Part shown: positions 20,882 through 28,666 of the stretch, one piece after another
Numbering within the stretch: the stretch's first letter is position 1
How the letters are laid out: the number at the start of each line of letters is the position of its first letter
Source: Metabacillus mangrovi
GTDB lineage: Bacteria > Bacillota > Bacilli > Bacillales > Bacillaceae
Assembly: GCF_009711125.1 (NCBI RefSeq)
Contig: NZ_WMIB01000001.1
Coordinates: 496,001-560,000 of the forward strand
Length of the DNA stretch: 64,000 nucleotides
Reading direction: 5' to 3'
The notes under the pieces: model-generated
Seen by the model: only the letters and a program-made list of their open reading frames with translations
Told to the model about the DNA's origin: nothing
Database searches by the model: none
Position numbers and translations under genes: made by a program

Positions 20882-22132
20882 CTATTTGTCCCGGTCCTGC
20901 AGAAAATCCTTATTAAAGCTCGTCCCGCTTGAATGATCTTCTTCAGTTTTCCCTTTCAGCCCCCGTCTTACCGTGTGCTTGCCGAATTTCCCGTTCAGCT
21001 TGTCCATAACGTTCCAGATCGGCTCTTCTTTTGCATCCTCTTCATAGGAAAACAGATTCAGCTGCTTAACCGCTTCTTCTTTCTCCATTAAATCCAGGCC
21101 GGTAATGCCCAGCAGCCTGATAGGATCTCCAGTCCAATGTTTGTAAAAAATTCTTTTTGCCTGCTCTTCTATATCGCCTGCACTGGATACAGGGTTATCG
21201 AGCTTGGAAGTCCTCGTATACGTCTGCCGGTTTCCATAGCGGATCATGACCGAAAGCTTGGAAGCGAGCACATTCTTACGGTGCATTCGTCTGCTGACGG
21301 ACTCCGACAGCTTCTTTATCAGTTTATCCAGCTCTCGCGGATTTGATGAATCCTGCGGAAGAGTCGAAGAGTTCCCGATGCTTTTAAACTCATGAATAGA
21401 CTCCGGATCAACCGGCCGGTCATCGATGCCTGCTGCCCGCTTCTTTAGCCGTTCCCCATTGATCCCCAACAGCTCTTTCAATTTTCCTTCTTCTGTCAAA
21501 ATGAGATCATGGATGGTTTGAATGCCGATCGAATGAAGTTTATCTGCGGTCTTCTCTCCGACACCGTGCATTTCTCCAATCGGCAGCGGCCAAAGCGTTC
21601 TGTCCAGCTCTCTTTTTCTAAGCACTGTAATCCCCATCGGCTTTTTCATATTAGACGCCATCTTAGCAAGAAATTTATTAGGAGCAATTCCGATGCTTGA
21701 GGGCAGCATCAGTTCTTCCATGAGCCTGGACTGGAGAGAGTGTGCCAGTTCAATCGGATTGGCCCCGTTCGTATAATCCGTAATATCCATATATCCTTCA
21801 TCGATGCTGACAGGCTCCACAAGCGGCGTATAATCCCTCAGCACATCAAACATGGCTCTGGAAGATTCCCGGTATCGGTCGAAATTCGGTGTCCGGACGA
21901 TCAGATCCGGGCACAGTCTCCTTGCCTGCCAGATTTGCATGGTCGTTTTAACCCCATACTTTCTTGCTTCATAAGAGCAGGTCACAATAATCCCTTTGCG
22001 TTCAGCCGCGTTCCCTGCAATCGCGACCGGCTTTCCCTTGAGGCTTGGGTCATACGCCATTTCCACAGAAGCATAAAAGCTGTTCATATCGATATGAAAG
22101 ATGATCCTGCCTTTCTTCCCTTCTACTTGCAT
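20882..22132 (-). CDS. dinB: DNA polymerase IV (Y family)
   Basis: About 416 residues, a translesion polymerase matching B. subtilis YqjH (PolY1). HIDMNSFYASVE near the N-terminus and SIDEGYMD around residue 100 hold the catalytic carboxylates. VGEKTADKL is a helix-hairpin-helix element. QLNLF about 45 residues from the C-terminus fits the beta-clamp binding consensus. I prefer ATG at 22132 (GGGAAG upstream); a GTG nine bases earlier (22141) is possible. A LexA box was sought and not convincingly found. Confidence 0.93.
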   Translation of the reverse strand: MQVEGKKGRIIFHIDMNSFYASVEMAYDPSLKGKPVAIAGNAAERKGIIVTCSYEARKYGVKTTMQIWQARRLCPDLIVRTPNFDRYRESSRAMFDVLRDYTPLVEPVSIDEGYMDITDYTNGANPIELAHSLQSRLMEELMLPSSIGIAPNKFLAKMASNMKKPMGITVLRKRELDRTLWPLPIGEMHGVGEKTADKLHSIGIQTIHDLILTEEGKLKELLGINGERLKKRAAGIDDRPVDPESIHEFKSIGNSSTLPQDSSNPRELDKLIKKLSESVSRRMHRKNVLASKLSVMIRYGNRQTYTRTSKLDNPVSSAGDIEEQAKRIFYKHWTGDPIRLLGITGLDLMEKEEAVKQLNLFSYEEDAKEEPIWNVMDKLNGKFGKHTVRRGLKGKTEEDHSSGTSFNKDFLQDRDK

Positions 22133-22247
22133 TCCGTTCACTTCCCAGAAGATTCGTTCCTTTTATTATAACATGCGAACGCGCATTCCATTACTTACAG
22201 GCTCATGTTCAGGCATGAGGTCCTCCGGTATGGAAAAAAGCACCCGG

Positions 22248-22730
22248 TTACACGGATGCTTCTTCCTTTTCGTTTTCGATTAACTTTTTCATTTCTTCCT
22301 GAATATCTGCTAAGTCATCCAGTGAACCCAGTAACGCCGTTGGGTTCACCATAGTAATGAGCCGGCTGTCCATCATGGCAATGGAAGAAAACCACTTGTC
22401 GGCAGCACCCGTTCCTGCCGGAAGCGGTTTTATCTGGTCCTTTTCAATGTCGGCGATTTCCTTTGCATCTTTAACAAGCAGGCCTGCTGCTATCTCCTCT
22501 GTCTGGACGGCAATCACTTTTGCCTGCTCCAGATTCAGCTTTTCCTCTCTTCCAAAAAGCTTTGTAACATCCAGGATGGGGATCAGCTCGCCGCGGATGA
22601 GCATCACACCCGCTGCGTAATCCGGAGTGTTGGGAATCTGCTTCATCCCTGCAATTTTCTCTATGGATCGCACGTCCTCTATCGGAATCCCGAAGTCTTC
22701 TTCCTGTATTTGAAAAATTATGGCTTTCAT
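22248..22730 (-). CDS. CheW-like chemotaxis coupling protein
   Basis: About 160 residues consisting of one CheW domain (FGIPIEDVRSIEKIAGMKQIPNTPDYAAGVMLIRGELIPILDVTKLFG, quoted only in part as a motif region at 14-62). It would couple receptors to CheA in the cytoplasm. ATG at 22730 follows GGAAGGGG. The longer TTG reading begins at that ribosome binding site. No other chemotaxis gene is near, so it is an orphan and could be an additional CheW or a sporulation-linked regulator. A short hairpin overlapping the stop codon (22239-22260) may serve as its terminator. Confidence 0.85.
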   Translation of the reverse strand: MKAIIFQIQEEDFGIPIEDVRSIEKIAGMKQIPNTPDYAAGVMLIRGELIPILDVTKLFGREEKLNLEQAKVIAVQTEEIAAGLLVKDAKEIADIEKDQIKPLPAGTGAADKWFSSIAMMDSRLITMVNPTALLGSLDDLADIQEEMKKLIENEKEEASV

Positions 22731-22830
22731 TGTGCATGCTGCCCCTTCCAATTATCATCATTTTTATCATACTATGGAATAAAAGCTCCGCAAAGTGTTC
22801 TTTTGCATACATAAACTAAGGAGGAAATCC

Positions 22831-23565
22831 ATGAAACGACCTGACCCAATCGAAACGTCCATTTCTTTTATTGCCGAACACTACCCTGACTGTGAAGCCG
22901 CCTTCCTTGCGGGAAGTGCAGGACGCGGAGCAGCAAAGCCATCCTCTGATTTAGATATCGTCATCATTCATAAGAAAATCAAGAACTCTTTTAGAAAATC
23001 TTTTTATTATCAAGGTTGGCCTGTGGAATTGTTCGCCCACGGTCCCCTCTCTTATCAAAAGATTTTCCTTTCAGACAGAAGACGCGCGATACCGAGTATG
23101 CAAAGGATGATTTTTGAAGGACGTATCATTAAAGATGAGGGCCTTGCAGGGTCTGTAAAAAAAGCAGCAGAAGAAGATCTGTTAAAAGGTCCTGATGAGT
23201 GGGCTGACAAAGAGAAGCAGCTGAAACGGTATTTTATCTCCGACGCATTAGCAGATTTGACAGATTCAGATTCAAAAGAAGAATCACTGTTTATCGTACA
23301 TACCCTCACCGATCTTCTCTACGAGTTTTACATGAGAACAAACGGCCAGTGGCTTGGTGCAGGCAAGTGGAAATACCGGACTCTTAAAAACTGCGACCCG
23401 CACTTCGCTGCTAAACTTTACGAATCTCTGACCTCGTTTAACAAAGACGGGAACGCTGAACAGCTGATCCAGCTCGCCGATCAGATCCTGAAGCCGTTTG
23501 GCGGGAGGTATTTTGAAGGGTTTCAGATTGGGAGTGAGGGGATTCAAGGGGAGAAAATCAGATGA
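22831..23565 (+). CDS. Nucleotidyltransferase-domain protein
   Basis: 244 residues. The N-terminal domain has the minimal nucleotidyltransferase signature GSAGRG (28-33) with DLD at 40-42 and a third acidic position further on. The remainder is alpha-helical and resembles the back half of antibiotic-type nucleotidyltransferases, but I do not recognise a subfamily. It starts at ATG 22831 after AAGGAGGAAATCC. It overlaps the next gene by four bases (ATGA), so the two are translationally coupled and probably act together. The substrate is unknown. Confidence 0.75.
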   Translation: MKRPDPIETSISFIAEHYPDCEAAFLAGSAGRGAAKPSSDLDIVIIHKKIKNSFRKSFYYQGWPVELFAHGPLSYQKIFLSDRRRAIPSMQRMIFEGRIIKDEGLAGSVKKAAEEDLLKGPDEWADKEKQLKRYFISDALADLTDSDSKEESLFIVHTLTDLLYEFYMRTNGQWLGAGKWKYRTLKNCDPHFAAKLYESLTSFNKDGNAEQLIQLADQILKPFGGRYFEGFQIGSEGIQGEKIR

Positions 23566-24389
23566 ATTTCACACCGAGAATGAGGAAAGTCATTACTTTA
23601 GCAGCCGAAATGTCACCGATCGTTTATCCTCATCATTTACTGGCAGGCATATTTGATGAGGCAAACAGCGTTTGCGGAGAGATTCATCTATGCCTGCATG
23701 TGAAATTTGGAGATCAATTCAAACAGGACCTCTTTGATCATGTACCTGCCTTACAAAACGAATCTGTTATGATAATCGATGGAATAAATTGCTCTAAATC
23801 GACCGAATCTGTTTTTAAAGAAGCAGAAAAGCAAATGCAAAAATACAATCAGCAGCTGATTAATGAAGGTCATCTGCTCAGTTGTCTCTTTCAAGAAGAG
23901 GCGATAGCTGCTTTTCTTGGCACTGAAACGGTCCGTGAACTGATGAATATCGCCTGTGTTCCAAGGGATTTAATCGTACATTTAGATCGACTGAAGGATT
24001 TTCAATACGCACGCACAGACATTAGAAGAGCGATTTATAAGGATGTACCTGCTATAAAGGCGTTCATTTTAAGGGAGTTTGGGGAGCGATGGCTTCGTAT
24101 TCTTAGCGATTTGGATAAAGAAAATACGAATCTTCCCATTTATATAGCTGAGCATAACGGGACACTAACCGGGTTTGCATGCTACGATATTGTCCGGGGT
24201 AGAAAAGGGCTTTTTGGTCCAATGGGTACAGCAGCGGACTCCCGGTTCAAGTCAATCGGAAAGGACATGCTCTATACATGTTTACTTGAAATGAAGCATT
24301 TCGGCTATGAATTTGCAGTAATCGGGCAAGCAGGACCGATCGAATTTTATGAAAGGGCCTGCGGAGCCAGGCTTATTCCACAATTTTGA
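23562..24389 (+). CDS. Clp N-domain-like / GNAT acetyltransferase fusion
   Basis: 275 residues. Residues about 2-60 and 75-140 each resemble one half of the double repeat of the ClpA/ClpC N-terminal domain (FTPRMRKVITLAAE...HHLLAGIF and VFKEAEKQMQK...GHLLSCLF). Residues about 150-275 are a GNAT fold (RRAIYKDVPAIKAF, YIAEHNGTLTGFACYD, IGQAGPIEFYERACGA). It may recognise a protein partner through the Clp-like part and acetylate it, but this is inference. It is translationally coupled to the nucleotidyltransferase gene and ends before array 3. Confidence 0.7.
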   Translation: MNFTPRMRKVITLAAEMSPIVYPHHLLAGIFDEANSVCGEIHLCLHVKFGDQFKQDLFDHVPALQNESVMIIDGINCSKSTESVFKEAEKQMQKYNQQLINEGHLLSCLFQEEAIAAFLGTETVRELMNIACVPRDLIVHLDRLKDFQYARTDIRRAIYKDVPAIKAFILREFGERWLRILSDLDKENTNLPIYIAEHNGTLTGFACYDIVRGRKGLFGPMGTAADSRFKSIGKDMLYTCLLEMKHFGYEFAVIGQAGPIEFYERACGARLIPQF

Positions 24390-24415
24390 ACAAAGCGATA
24401 GGCGTGTCGCGCATA

Positions 24416-24535
24416 TATCGGTCAACCCAGCCCACTTATCGGTCGAAACTTCAATATATCGGTCAATCCCGCCCACTTATCGGTCAAAAAATGGATATAT
24501 CGGTCAAACTTTCTATATATCGATCTTTCGACAAA
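24416..24535. repeat. Phased intergenic repeat array 3 (core TATCGGTCAA)
   Basis: Six copies of ATCGGTC (the last ATCGATC) start at 24417, 24438, 24458, 24479, 24499 and 24519. Steps are 21, 20, 21, 20 and 20, so five steps again total 102 bp. Variable halves alternate between CCCGCCCACT-like and A-rich. It lies between two convergent genes. Confidence 0.85.
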
Positions 24536-24587
24536 TTTTGCTCGCCTGCCCAATCCCCGCAGGCCCCCCTTCATCCGCAGTAACGAA

Positions 24588-24616
24588 AAAGACAGTGCAC
24601 CTCAGGCACTGTCTTC
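24588..24616 (-). terminator. Terminator after yqjE
   Basis: AAGACAGTGC pairs with GCACTGTCTT around a 7-nt loop, with a T run on the minus strand. Confidence 0.8.
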
Positions 24617-24623
24617 TCAACCA

Positions 24624-25742
24624 TTATTTCGCTGCTTCCTGAATAACAGCTACGACCATTTCGGCTGTTTTCACAAGCTCTTCCACAGGCATTCTCTCAT
24701 TGGTTGTATGGATTTCTTCGTAGCCAACGGCGAGGTTTACGGTTGGTACTCCGTTGCCCGCGATGACATTGGCGTCACTTCCGCCTCCACTAGTCAGCAG
24801 GCGGCTTTCGCGGCCGATGGCAGCAGCTGCCCGCTTTGCCACTTCCACTACGTGATCACCGTCGGAGAATTTAAAGCCAGGGTACATGACTTGAATGTCG
24901 ACCTCTGCTTTTCCTCCAAGTTCTGCTGCTGCTTCTTCGAATGCAGCCTTCATTTTAGCCGTCTGTGCTTCCATTTTTTCAGGAACGAGAGACCGCGCCT
25001 CAGCCAAAATCTCTACGTGGTCGCACACGATGTTCGTCTGTGTGCCTCCTTCAAAACGTCCGATGTTGGCAGTTGTTTCTTTATCCAGGCGGCCGAGCGG
25101 CATTTTGGAAATGGCTTTCGCTGCGATTGTGATGGCAGATACACCTTTCTCAGGAGCCACGCCGGCATGCGCTGTTTTGCCTTTGATGATCGCTTTTACT
25201 TTCGCCTGAGTCGGAGCGGCAACGATGATATCGCCTACTTTGCCATCGCTGTCCAGGGCATAGCCGTATTTCGCTGTCATGCTTTCCGGGTTGAGCGCTT
25301 TCGCTCCGACAAGTCCTGATTCCTCTCCAGCCGTGATGATGAATTCGATTTTTCCGTGTGGGATTTCTTTTTCTTTCAGGATGCGGATGGCTTCGAACAT
25401 GGCAGCGAGCCCTGCTTTATCATCGGCTCCAAGAATCGTTGTTCCATCCGTAACGATGTAGCCATCCTCAATGGACGGTTTGATCCCTTTTCCGGGAACG
25501 ACTGTATCCATATGGGAAGTAAAATAGATTGGATCCACGCCATCTTTCGTTGCTTCAAGGGTGCAGATCAGGTTTCCTGCTCCATGACCAGTCGTGCCTG
25601 CTGAATCATCTTCCGTCACGCTGACGCCAAGGGACGTGAATTTCCCCTTCAGGACCTTTGCGATTTCTGCTTCGAATTTCGTTTCTGAATCCACTTGAAC
25701 CAATTCCAAAAATTCTTCTACTAATCTGTCTTGATTAACCAT
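24624..25742 (-). CDS. yqjE: Peptidase T-like M20 metallopeptidase YqjE
   Basis: 372 residues, M20B tripeptidase-like. SHMDTVVPG, GADDKAGLAA and TAGEESGLVGA supply the zinc ligands and the catalytic Glu. A lid domain sits in the middle. It probably removes N-terminal residues from small peptides in the cytoplasm. It is the last gene of the mce-yqjD-yqjE run (20 bp after yqjD), the same order as B. subtilis yqjC-yqjD-yqjE, and ends with its own terminator. Confidence 0.9.
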   Translation of the reverse strand: MVNQDRLVEEFLELVQVDSETKFEAEIAKVLKGKFTSLGVSVTEDDSAGTTGHGAGNLICTLEATKDGVDPIYFTSHMDTVVPGKGIKPSIEDGYIVTDGTTILGADDKAGLAAMFEAIRILKEKEIPHGKIEFIITAGEESGLVGAKALNPESMTAKYGYALDSDGKVGDIIVAAPTQAKVKAIIKGKTAHAGVAPEKGVSAITIAAKAISKMPLGRLDKETTANIGRFEGGTQTNIVCDHVEILAEARSLVPEKMEAQTAKMKAAFEEAAAELGGKAEVDIQVMYPGFKFSDGDHVVEVAKRAAAAIGRESRLLTSGGGSDANVIAGNGVPTVNLAVGYEEIHTTNERMPVEELVKTAEMVVAVIQEAAK

Positions 25743-25762
25743 GATGGTCCCTCCAATTTCAA

Positions 25763-27316
25763 TTAAAGCGGGATGTTCCCGTGCTTTTTATATGGGCGCT
25801 TTACTTTCTTGCCTGACAGCATATCGAGGGCCTGGATGAGCTTAATCCTTGTTTCCCGCGGGTCGATGACATCATCGACCATGCCCTGGCTTGCTGCTAC
25901 ATAAGGATTGGCAAACTTTTCTCTGTATTCCTCGATTTTTTTTGCTCTCTCGGCTTCCGGATCGCTGCTGTTCTGTATATCTCTTGCAAAAATAATGTTG
26001 GCAGCACCTTGAGGACCCATAACCGCAATTTCAGCATTCGGCCAGGCGTACACAAGATCTGCACCGATTGATTTGCTGTTCAGGGCTACGTATGCCCCCC
26101 CGTAGGCCTTCCTCAAAATCACTGTGATCTTCGGGACGACCGCTTCCGAATAGGCGTAGAGAATCTTCGCCCCGTGACGGATAATGCCTCCGTGCTCCTG
26201 TTTCACTCCCGGAAAGAATCCTGTTACGTCCTCAAACGTGATGATCGGGATGTTGAAGGAATCGCAAAAACGGATGAATCGGGCTGCTTTGTCTGAAGAA
26301 TCAATATCCAGTCCGCCTGCCATATACTTCGGCTGGTTGCATACGAGGCCGACAGTCTGTCCCTTCATTCTGGCAAAGCCGACTACCATATTTTTAGCAA
26401 AGCCCTGATGGACCTCCATAAAAGAGTCCTTGTCCATGATGTTCTCGATCACCGTTCTTACATCGTAAGGCCGTATCGCGTCAAACGGGATCAAGTCGGT
26501 CAGATCCGGTCTGTAGTCACTCTCTTCCGGAGCCTCTTTGCCGGGGGGCTTTTCTTCATTATTCTGCGGCAGATAGCTGAGCAGCAGCCGCACCTGCTCA
26601 AGTACTTCCTGTTCGGTGCTTCCTGAAAAGTGTGCGTTCCCGCTGACTGTATTATGTACGTGCGCGCCTCCGAGATCCTCGGAGCTGATTTTTTCGCCGG
26701 TAACCGTTTCAATCACTTTTGGTCCCGTAATAAACATCTGGCTTGTCTTTTCGACCATGAAAACAAAATCGGTAATCGCCGGGGAGTATACCGCTCCGCC
26801 TGCACAAGGTCCAAGGACCACCGATATTTGCGGGATAACGCCTGAATAGATGCTGTTCCGGTAAAAGATATGGCCATAGCCATCTAATGATACCACACCC
26901 TCCTGGATCCTCGCACCACCGGAGTCATTCAGCCCGATGAACGGGGTTCCGTTTTCAGCTGCAAGATCCATGACAGCGGCAATTTTTTTTGCATGCATTT
27001 CCCCAAGCGCTCCGCCAAAAACTGTAAAATCCTGTGAAAATAAATAGATCGGACGTCCGTGTATTTTCGCATAGCCTGTAACGACCCCATCTCCAGGTCC
27101 CTTTTTTCCCTGCAAGCCAAAGTCATTGCAGCGGTGCTCGATAAAAGCGTTCAGCTCAACAAACGAGCCTTCATCCACAAGCAGATCGATCCTCTCTCTC
27201 GCTGTCAGCTTGCCTTTCTCATGCTGTTTGTCTATTTTTTCATCTCCTCCGCCGAGTTCGATCTCCCGGCGCCGGTCATAAAGTTCATTGATTTTATCGT
27301 AAATATCCATGTTCAT
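25763..27316 (-). CDS. yqjD: Acyl-CoA carboxylase beta (carboxyltransferase) subunit YqjD
   Basis: 517 residues, propionyl-CoA carboxylase beta / methylmalonyl-CoA decarboxylase alpha family. ARERIDLLVDEGSFVE near residue 39, GGARIQEGV (acyl-CoA oxyanion hole) and KAYGGAYVAL (C-terminal oxyanion hole) are clear. It transfers carboxyl between biotin and propionyl-CoA. It overlaps mce by four bases, so it works next to the epimerase in the methylmalonyl-CoA pathway. No biotin carboxylase or biotin carrier gene occurs in the window, so its partner must be elsewhere, or it works in the decarboxylating direction with another complex. Confidence 0.9.
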   Translation of the reverse strand: MNMDIYDKINELYDRRREIELGGGDEKIDKQHEKGKLTARERIDLLVDEGSFVELNAFIEHRCNDFGLQGKKGPGDGVVTGYAKIHGRPIYLFSQDFTVFGGALGEMHAKKIAAVMDLAAENGTPFIGLNDSGGARIQEGVVSLDGYGHIFYRNSIYSGVIPQISVVLGPCAGGAVYSPAITDFVFMVEKTSQMFITGPKVIETVTGEKISSEDLGGAHVHNTVSGNAHFSGSTEQEVLEQVRLLLSYLPQNNEEKPPGKEAPEESDYRPDLTDLIPFDAIRPYDVRTVIENIMDKDSFMEVHQGFAKNMVVGFARMKGQTVGLVCNQPKYMAGGLDIDSSDKAARFIRFCDSFNIPIITFEDVTGFFPGVKQEHGGIIRHGAKILYAYSEAVVPKITVILRKAYGGAYVALNSKSIGADLVYAWPNAEIAVMGPQGAANIIFARDIQNSSDPEAERAKKIEEYREKFANPYVAASQGMVDDVIDPRETRIKLIQALDMLSGKKVKRPYKKHGNIPL

Positions 27317-27729
27317 CGCTTATCATTCCCCTTTTTTTCACAAAGCTCAGTCAATGTTCCTCCAGTTGATTTCGGATGAAGAAAAGCAATGGAAGCACCG
27401 CCGGCCCCGATCCTCGGCACCTCGTCAATCATCGTGATATCCTTTGATTTCAAATCGGCGATCCGTTCTTCCAGATTTTGAACACGATAGGCAATATGAT
27501 GGATGCCCTCGCCTCTTTTCTCCAAAAACCGGGCAACCGGGCTTTCAGGAGACGATGGCTCCAGCAGCTCAATTTTCTGATTCCCCGCGTCCAGAAAAGC
27601 AACCTTGACGAGCTGTGACGGTACATTTTCTTCTCTAATGAGTTCCATTCCCAGCACATCCCTGTAAAAAGGCAGCGACTGGCTGATGGAACGGACCGCG
27701 ATCCCAATGTGGTCAACTTTGTTAATCAT
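27313..27729 (-). CDS. mce: Methylmalonyl-CoA epimerase
   Basis: 138 residues, glyoxalase/VOC fold. VDHIGIAV near the N-terminus and GIHHIAYRV in the middle provide metal-binding His residues, with a Glu near the C-terminus (TLTELCE). It interconverts (S)- and (R)-methylmalonyl-CoA, linking carboxylation by YqjD to the mutase encoded by mutA-mutB about 5 kb away. It matches B. subtilis YqjC. It starts at ATG 27729 after GGGGAG, and its stop overlaps the yqjD start as ATGA. Confidence 0.92.
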   Translation of the reverse strand: MINKVDHIGIAVRSISQSLPFYRDVLGMELIREENVPSQLVKVAFLDAGNQKIELLEPSSPESPVARFLEKRGEGIHHIAYRVQNLEERIADLKSKDITMIDEVPRIGAGGASIAFLHPKSTGGTLTELCEKKGNDKR

Positions 27730-27829
27730 GCTTCATCTCCCCTATGCTGTAAACGGATACACTAACATACATTCTCCAAAATCCGCCCCGTTTCCTTCTT
27801 ATTCGAGCAAACTCTTCATCCATTTAGGC

Positions 27830-27858
27830 TTGTACGGGATGATCGTTCAGGTTAAAAT
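27830..27858 (+). promoter_or_regulatory. Sigma-A promoter of prli42
   Basis: TTGTAC (27830-27835) and TAAAAT (27853-27858) are 17 bp apart, about 30 bp before the start codon. Confidence 0.55.
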
Positions 27859-27888
27859 AAAGCCATTGAAGCTTCGGGAGTGAATGAA

Positions 27889-27987
27889 ATGTCCAACAAA
27901 AAAGTTCAGAAAATTGTCGTCTATGTTATGCTTGGCGTCATGCTGCTGACTACGCTGCTTGCCGGAATTACATTTATAGGTTTTTAA
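27889..27987 (+). CDS. prli42: Stressosome-associated membrane miniprotein Prli42
   Basis: 32 residues: a short basic N-terminus (MSNKKVQK) followed by one transmembrane helix ending GITFIGF. This matches the conserved Firmicutes miniprotein Prli42, described in Listeria as the membrane anchor of the stressosome through RsbR. The ATG follows GGGAGTG by 7 bp, and a promoter and terminator frame it as a single gene. Identification is from the recognisable N-terminal KKVQKxVVYxML pattern. Confidence 0.85.
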   Translation: MSNKKVQKIVVYVMLGVMLLTTLLAGITFIGF

Positions 27988-28029
27988 CATTCAAATAATG
28001 AATATGCAGGCAGATGCTGCCTAAAAGAA

Positions 28030-28063
28030 AAACCCGGATTGCTCTATTGAGTGATCCGGGTTT
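28030..28063. terminator. Bidirectional terminator
   Basis: AAACCCGGAT pairs with ATCCGGGTTT, with A and T runs. It separates prli42 from the convergent L,D-transpeptidase gene. Confidence 0.8.
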
Positions 28064-28067
28064 CTTA

Positions 28068-28613
28068 CTAGTTATTATAGAGGAACCCATTGGATTTAGC
28101 AGGTGTTTGCAGAACAGCGCCTTTTTCTCTGGCAAGTGTCTCAAATGACTGGCTGCTGACGGTGATCCATACTTTTGTGCCAACAGGCACCTTTGAATAA
28201 AGCTCAATGACTTCCTCATTATGCATCCTCACACACCCCTGTGTAACGAAACCGCCTATTGAAGATTCTCTGTTTGTCCCGTGTATTCCGTACGTTCTGC
28301 CATCTGTTCCTTGTGCATCAAATCCAATCCAGCGCGGACCGAGTGGATTTTCAGGATCTCCCCCCGGTATGTTTTTTTTCCTGTAATACGGATCGACCGC
28401 CTTTACAACGATCGAGAACTCCCCTTCCGGTGTCAGGGCAGCAGTGCTTCCGCTGGCCACACGGTAAATGCTCTGAATCGCACCGTCATCAATAAATGCC
28501 ATTTCATTTGTCTGCTTGTTGATGATCAAATAAGGTTCTCCAGGAACAGCATGTTGCCCGAGCGGCCAGACTGGTGAAATAAACAGCGGGAAAATCAGCA
28601 GCCATTTAAGCAA
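28068..28613 (-). CDS. L,D-transpeptidase (YkuD family), exported
   Basis: About 181 residues from TTG 28611-28613. This start gives a canonical signal peptide (one Lys, a hydrophobic stretch to about residue 17, then a polar region). The YkuD domain has HGTN and GCVRMHNEEV with the catalytic Cys and upstream His. It makes 3-3 peptidoglycan cross-links outside the membrane, or acts on spore cortex. The alternative ATG at 28664 would put 17 extra charged and mixed residues before the signal and has no spaced ribosome binding site. The AAAGGGGTG ribosome binding site for the TTG lies in a hairpin at 28618-28661. Confidence 0.78.
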   Translation of the reverse strand: MLKWLLIFPLFISPVWPLGQHAVPGEPYLIINKQTNEMAFIDDGAIQSIYRVASGSTAALTPEGEFSIVVKAVDPYYRKKNIPGGDPENPLGPRWIGFDAQGTDGRTYGIHGTNRESSIGGFVTQGCVRMHNEEVIELYSKVPVGTKVWITVSSQSFETLAREKGAVLQTPAKSNGFLYNN

Positions 28614-28617
28614 AGGT

Positions 28618-28661
28618 AAGCACCCCTTTTTACTTTTAGTATGAAGTAAAAAGAGGTGCTT
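28618..28661 (-). promoter_or_regulatory. Long hairpin covering the L,D-transpeptidase ribosome binding site
   Basis: An 18-bp stem (AAGCACCTCTTTTTACTT with AAGTAAAAAGGGGTGCTT, one G-U pair) with an 8-nt loop. The 3' arm contains AAAGGGGTG, the only good ribosome binding site for the downstream TTG start. No T run follows, so it is not an ordinary terminator for yqjA. Confidence 0.6.
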
Positions 28662-28666
28662 CATCC

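Noticed and set aside
22175-22188. LexA (SOS) box before dinB, CGAACGCGCATTCC
   Set aside because: Only the left half matches CGAAC-N4-GTTCG; the right half has two mismatches.
24416-24535. CRISPR array
   Set aside because: Repeat cores are under 12 bp with about 10-bp variable parts, far too short for CRISPR, and there are no cas genes. The same applies to the other arrays.
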